Origin: Bordetella parapertussis
Lineage (GTDB): Bacteria > Pseudomonadota > Gammaproteobacteria > Burkholderiales > Burkholderiaceae_C
Assembly (NCBI GenBank): GCA_945900685.1
Contig: CAMDJS010000086.1
Location: forward strand, 1-8,737
Direction of reading: 5' to 3'
DNA length: 8,737 nucleotides
The translations under genes and the position numbers were made by a program. The notes under the pieces are model-generated. The model had not been told where the DNA came from and made no database searches. It was given only the letters and a program-made list of their open reading frames with translations. Shown here one piece after another: positions 5,853 to 8,737 of the stretch (its first letter is position 1; each line of letters starts with the position of its first letter).

Positions 5853-7459
5853 GCACTTGGAGCGGGTTTGCCGCTGGCTGCGTTGATAGAGCCGGACAGG
5901 TCAACGCCTATCTGGTCACCAATGCTTTTGAGAGCAGGCAATTGCAAAGCCATACCCAAAATGCTGTCCATGACTTGCGTGACTGGCGGCTTGCCTGCCC
6001 CGCCGCCATCTGAAGACCCTGAGGCACCATCGGCGCCTGCACCATTGGTGGCTCCAAAACCGCTGACATGGTTGATACGGATACTGTCGATTTTTTCGAT
6101 AGGCTTCATCATGTGAGACATGATTTCGGGCAAGCGGTCGAGACGGTATTGCTCAAGCTTCATGTGCAGCACAGGCGTGCTGAGTGCGTTTTCTGCATCG
6201 ATCAAAGCACGTGAGCCTTCGGACTCGGCGAGCATGCGGGCTTTTTCAGCAGCGGCACGCGTGTGCGTGGCTTCGGCTTCAGCCTTGGCACGCTTGAGCA
6301 ACACAATAACTTCGGTGGCTGCGTTGGCTTCCGCGACTTCGCCCGCCTCTTTCACTCGCTTGACAGCCATTTCAAGTGAGCGATCTGCCACCGCACGTTC
6401 GCGGTCGGTTTGTACTTTTTCTTGCGCCAAAATCACTTCGGTACGAGCCAATTCGGCAGCCGCTTGAGCATGCGCTTCTTCGGCTTGCTTGACTGACAAA
6501 GTGATGGAACTGTCCAATTTGCGGACTTCAGAGTTGAGTTGCGCTTCAATTTCAGATTTGCGCAGTTCACGCTGTTTTTCGATCTCGCGCATGCGGGTTT
6601 CTTGCTCGCGGGAGATGCGTGCGGCCTCAGAAGCAGCCTGTGATTCCTCGCGGGAACGCGCGGTTTGCGACTCACTGAGTGCCTTGATTTTTTCTATCTC
6701 AAGGCGTTGATTGATTTGCGCTTCTTCTTCCTGTTGGTTCAGTAACAAACGCTGCTTGGTGGCATCCAACTGGGTTTGACGCACAGAGATGTCAGCCTCA
6801 GATTCAATTTGCACACGCTTTTTGCGGTTGACTGCAATGATTTCGGCCAAGCGACGCATACCAACAGAGTTGAATGCGTTGTTTTCGTCAAGCGCTGAAA
6901 AAGAAGTTTGGTCTAAACGAGTCAAAGACACCGAATCAAGCACCACACCGTTTTCGGCCAAATTGCCTTTGAGCAAAGCAGAAATGTCAGACACGAATTG
7001 CGAGCGCTTCTCGTGGATTTGGTCCATGGTGCGGCTGGCAGCAATCGCTTGCACCGCGTCAATGAAACGGCCTTCAAGCAAGTTGCGCATGCCTTCAGGG
7101 TTGAAGGCTTTGGAGCCTAATGACTGGGCCGCTGTGGCCACACCTTCAATGGTGGGTTGCACACGCACGTAAAACTCTAGCTCTGCATCCACCCGCATGC
7201 GGTCTTCTGTGATGAGAGATTTTTCAGCGACCCGACGCACTTCGACGCGGATGGTGCGCAGGTTGATTTCATCGATCTTGTGTAAAAACGGCAGAGATAA
7301 ACATCCGCCAGAGATGAGGGTTTTTTGTCCACCGAAACCGGTGCGAATAATGGCAACGTCACGACTTGACTTGCGATAGAAGAGATTGAGAAAAGTTACC
7401 AAGGCCGCTATGACGACCACCAGAACCACCAAACCAAACAGCCAAGCGAGAACTATCAT
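5843..7459 (-). CDS. yqiK: YqiK-like SPFH/flotillin membrane protein
   Basis: This 538-residue protein is anchored in the inner membrane and probably builds flotillin-like assemblies that organise membrane microdomains. A single N-terminal membrane helix (about 3-27) is followed by an SPFH/PHB domain (about 30-210). That domain carries RTGFGGQKTLISGG (39-52), LITEDRMRVDAELEFYVRV (82-100) and EGVATAAQSLG (105-115), all close to E. coli YqiK as I remember it. Residues 212-425 are a long Glu/Ala/Arg/Gln-rich coiled coil. A flotillin-like tail with PVLHMKLEQYRLDRLPEIM (429-447) follows, then a Gly/Ser/Ala-rich linker (466-489) and a short hydrophobic C-terminal segment. The start at 7459 has AGGAAG 4 nt upstream. 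The length matches the family. E. coli yqiK follows yqiJ (NfeD-like), but no such partner is present here. The next gene downstream is the amide binding protein after 76 nt, so read-through is possible but unproven. Confidence 0.92.
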   Translation of the reverse strand: MIVLAWLFGLVVLVVVIAALVTFLNLFYRKSSRDVAIIRTGFGGQKTLISGGCLSLPFLHKIDEINLRTIRVEVRRVAEKSLITEDRMRVDAELEFYVRVQPTIEGVATAAQSLGSKAFNPEGMRNLLEGRFIDAVQAIAASRTMDQIHEKRSQFVSDISALLKGNLAENGVVLDSVSLTRLDQTSFSALDENNAFNSVGMRRLAEIIAVNRKKRVQIESEADISVRQTQLDATKQRLLLNQQEEEAQINQRLEIEKIKALSESQTARSREESQAASEAARISREQETRMREIEKQRELRKSEIEAQLNSEVRKLDSSITLSVKQAEEAHAQAAAELARTEVILAQEKVQTDRERAVADRSLEMAVKRVKEAGEVAEANAATEVIVLLKRAKAEAEATHTRAAAEKARMLAESEGSRALIDAENALSTPVLHMKLEQYRLDRLPEIMSHMMKPIEKIDSIRINHVSGFGATNGAGADGASGSSDGGGAGKPPVTQVMDSILGMALQLPALKSIGDQIGVDLSGSINAASGKPAPSADK

Positions 7460-7662
7460 GCAACTTCCTAAAGAGTGACGTGTCCGAAAACTTAAATCAT
7501 TCTAGGATCAAGTTTTTTGTCGCAGTCTAAGTAGTTCCCCTGTAACCCAATCGCTTTGTTTTCATAGCCCAGATCGTCAACATGGTTATAGGCCTCAATG
7601 AAAGCACCTCTCCCTTCATTGTTGCTTGGACATCCCCAACAATCATGTGGACATTGAATGAA
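7460..7662 (-). promoter_or_regulatory. 203-bp spacer upstream of the flotillin gene; weak promoter candidate
   Basis: There is no coding sequence of quality here. On the minus strand TAGAAT (plus-strand attcta, 7499-7504) matches five of six bases of a -10 box and sits about 40 nt before the flotillin start. The nearest -35-like element (TAGACT) is 19 nt upstream of it, which is too far for a strong promoter. The gap suggests that the flotillin gene has its own promoter, separate from the amidohydrolase gene. Confidence 0.25.
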
Positions 7663-8523
7663 TCACAACCCCAACAACCTCACCGCATTGCCCTTCAAAA
7701 TCCCGGGCATCACCTCAGGCTTGAAGCCCGCTACTTCAAAGTCTTTCATCCAACGCTCAGGGGTAATCAGCGGGTAATCGCTGCCGAACAACACGCGGTC
7801 TTTGAGCAAAGTGTTCGAGTATTGAATCAAGCTTTTGGGGAAGTATTTCGGGCTCCAACCTGACAGGTCTAACCAGACGTTCGGTTTGTGCATGGCCACG
7901 CTCAAGGCTTCATCTTGCCAAGGAAAGCTGGGGTGGGCCATGACAATTTGCATGTCTCCCCAATCGGCGGCCACGTCGTCCAAGTGCATGGGGTTGCTGT
8001 AGGCCAAACGCAGGCCGCCACCGCAACGCATGCCGCTGCCGATACCGCTGTGACCCGTGTGAAAAATCGCGGGCAGTTTGTGTGCGTTGATCACTTCATA
8101 AATCGGCCAGGCCATTTTGTCGTAGGGGTGGCAGCCTTGCACAGTCGGATGAAATTTGAAGCCGCGCACGCCCTCCTCTTTGATCAAACGTTCGGCTTCG
8201 CGCGCACCCATCTTGCCTTTGTGAGGGTCGATGCTGGCGAACGCAATCATCATGTCGCTGTTATCGCGCGCGGCTTTGGCGATTTCTTCGTTCGGTATAC
8301 GGCGTCGCCCCATGTGTGATTCAGCGTCCACGGTGAACATGACCAAACCGATTTTTCGCTCGCGGTAGTACGCCACCGTTTCTTCGATGGTGGGACGGCG
8401 GTCGGAGCCGAAGTATTTGTCAGCGGCGCGGTCATACTCTTCGCCGTAGTTGTCAAACGGGTTCCAGCAACTGACTTCAGCGTGAGTGTGAATGTCGACG
8501 GCGATCAGGTCTTGGTGTTTCAT
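7663..8523 (-). CDS. Amidohydrolase_2 family TIM-barrel metal-dependent hydrolase or decarboxylase
   Basis: This 286-residue cytoplasmic TIM-barrel enzyme belongs to the Amidohydrolase_2 family, which includes ACMSD, resorcylate decarboxylases, 4-oxalomesaconate hydratase relatives and lactone hydrolases. Metal-ligand candidates are His12 and His14 (VDIHTHAEVS), His155 (IFHTGHSG), His197 (VMAHPSFP) and Asp249 (LFGSDYPLI). GVRGFKFHPTVQG (118-130) is the usual strand motif, and GNAVRLLGL (278-286) is the characteristic end, so the protein is full length. The start at 8523 has no clear Shine-Dalgarno sequence, but HQDLIAVDIHTH puts the first beta-strand motif at the expected distance. The substrate cannot be told from sequence. 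Divergence from an enoyl-CoA hydratase gene hints at catabolism of an aromatic or cyclic acid. It is 203 nt from the flotillin gene and probably not part of the amide operon. Confidence 0.87.
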   Translation of the reverse strand: MKHQDLIAVDIHTHAEVSCWNPFDNYGEEYDRAADKYFGSDRRPTIEETVAYYRERKIGLVMFTVDAESHMGRRRIPNEEIAKAARDNSDMMIAFASIDPHKGKMGAREAERLIKEEGVRGFKFHPTVQGCHPYDKMAWPIYEVINAHKLPAIFHTGHSGIGSGMRCGGGLRLAYSNPMHLDDVAADWGDMQIVMAHPSFPWQDEALSVAMHKPNVWLDLSGWSPKYFPKSLIQYSNTLLKDRVLFGSDYPLITPERWMKDFEVAGFKPEVMPGILKGNAVRLLGL

Positions 8524-8549
8524 GGTCGTTTAAGATAGTTTGATTGACT

Positions 8550-8586
8550 ATAACCAGCTGAGATTGAGCATTTTTCAGCTGGCTAT
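8550..8586. promoter_or_regulatory. Inverted repeat with two CAGCTG cores in the divergent intergenic region; candidate operator
   Basis: ataaccagctga (8550-8561) pairs with tcagctggctat (8575-8586) over 11 of 12 bases, around a 13-nt spacer. Each arm holds the palindrome CAGCTG (8555-8560 and 8576-8581). Their centres are 21 bp apart, two DNA turns, which fits two dimers bound on one face of the helix. It lies between the divergent amidohydrolase and enoyl-CoA hydratase starts, where a shared regulator would be expected. A structured 5' leader on either transcript is the alternative. Confidence 0.5.
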
Positions 8587-8651
8587 CAAAAGCTTGGCGC
8601 AAGGCCTCCACAGCCCGACAGTTTTCATCGAATTCACTTGACCATTCAAAC

Positions 8652-8737
8652 ATGACCCGCCTCAATCCAGACCTCCATTTTGAAATGCACGACGACGTTG
8701 CCGTGGTTCGCCTCTCACGCCCGGCCAAACGCAATGC
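8652..8737 (+). CDS. Enoyl-CoA hydratase/isomerase (crotonase) family, N-terminal fragment
   Basis: Only the first 28 codons are in the window: Met-Thr-Arg-Leu-Asn-Pro at the start, then VAVVRLSRPAKRNA (residues 16-29, the last Ala incomplete). This is the first beta-strand and the RP-KRNA signature seen at the start of most crotonase-fold enzymes. Such enzymes act on acyl-CoA thioesters in beta-oxidation or aromatic-ring degradation. The frame is open to the edge. The ribosome binding site is weak (no GGAGG before the ATG at 8652). The gene diverges from the amidohydrolase gene, with 128 bp between the starts. Hydratase, isomerase or dehalogenase cannot be told apart from this fragment. Confidence 0.75.
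   Translation, partial: MTRLNPDLHFEMHDDVAVVRLSRPAKRN

Noticed and set aside
5767..5904. Upstream start at 5904 for the binding protein
   Set aside because: The extra 46 residues lack signal-peptide character and overlap the flotillin gene end. The Met at 5766 has AGGAG and a twin-arginine leader.
7596..7621. Inverted repeat caatgaa / ttcattg as a terminator for the amidohydrolase gene
   Set aside because: The stem is only 7 bp and AT-rich with a 12-nt loop, and no T-run follows on the minus strand.
8477..8734. Minus-strand open frame of 85 codons at the right edge
   Set aside because: It overlaps the amidohydrolase start, the operator-like repeat and the enoyl-CoA hydratase start, and its translation matches nothing I recognise.

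Overview
The window looks like a chromosomal segment of a Betaproteobacterium, probably Burkholderiales/Comamonadaceae. This is an inference from moderate-to-high GC, codon use, the Tat-exported amide/urea-type binding protein and the YqiK-type flotillin. Seven protein modules lie on the minus strand and read right to left. Only the start of one gene, at the right edge, lies on the plus strand. I saw no tRNA, rRNA, CRISPR array or insertion sequence.

Right to left the layout is as follows. A partial enoyl-CoA hydratase/isomerase (plus strand, 8652 to the edge) diverges from a metal-dependent amidohydrolase (8523-7663) across a 128-bp gap that holds a strong inverted repeat. After a 203-bp gap comes a YqiK-like SPFH/flotillin membrane protein (7459-5843). 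After a 76-bp gap containing a clean dyad comes a tightly packed high-affinity uptake operon of the urea/short-chain-amide (Urt/Fmd, HAAT) type: binding protein (5766-4531), a small hairpin, permease 1 (4469-3603), permease 2 (3606-2512) and ATPase 1 (2515-1790). Overlaps of the ATGA type or a 2-nt gap join the last four units.

The last unit is the most interesting. ATPase 2 (LivF/UrtE type) starts at 1787 and has no stop codon after its ATPase domain. The same frame continues through a low-complexity His/Ser/Ala/Pro linker of about 74 residues into an amidase-signature-family amidase, and it is still open at the left edge. As it stands, the sequence encodes a transporter ATPase covalently joined to the enzyme that would hydrolyse the imported amide.

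The working model is that the Tat-exported binding protein captures an amide in the periplasm, the two permeases and two ATPases import it, and the amidase releases ammonia plus a carboxylic acid in the cytoplasm, possibly while tethered to the transporter. The substrate is inferred from the amidase and the transporter family and cannot be read from the sequence. The amidohydrolase, flotillin and enoyl-CoA hydratase have no demonstrated link to this pathway.
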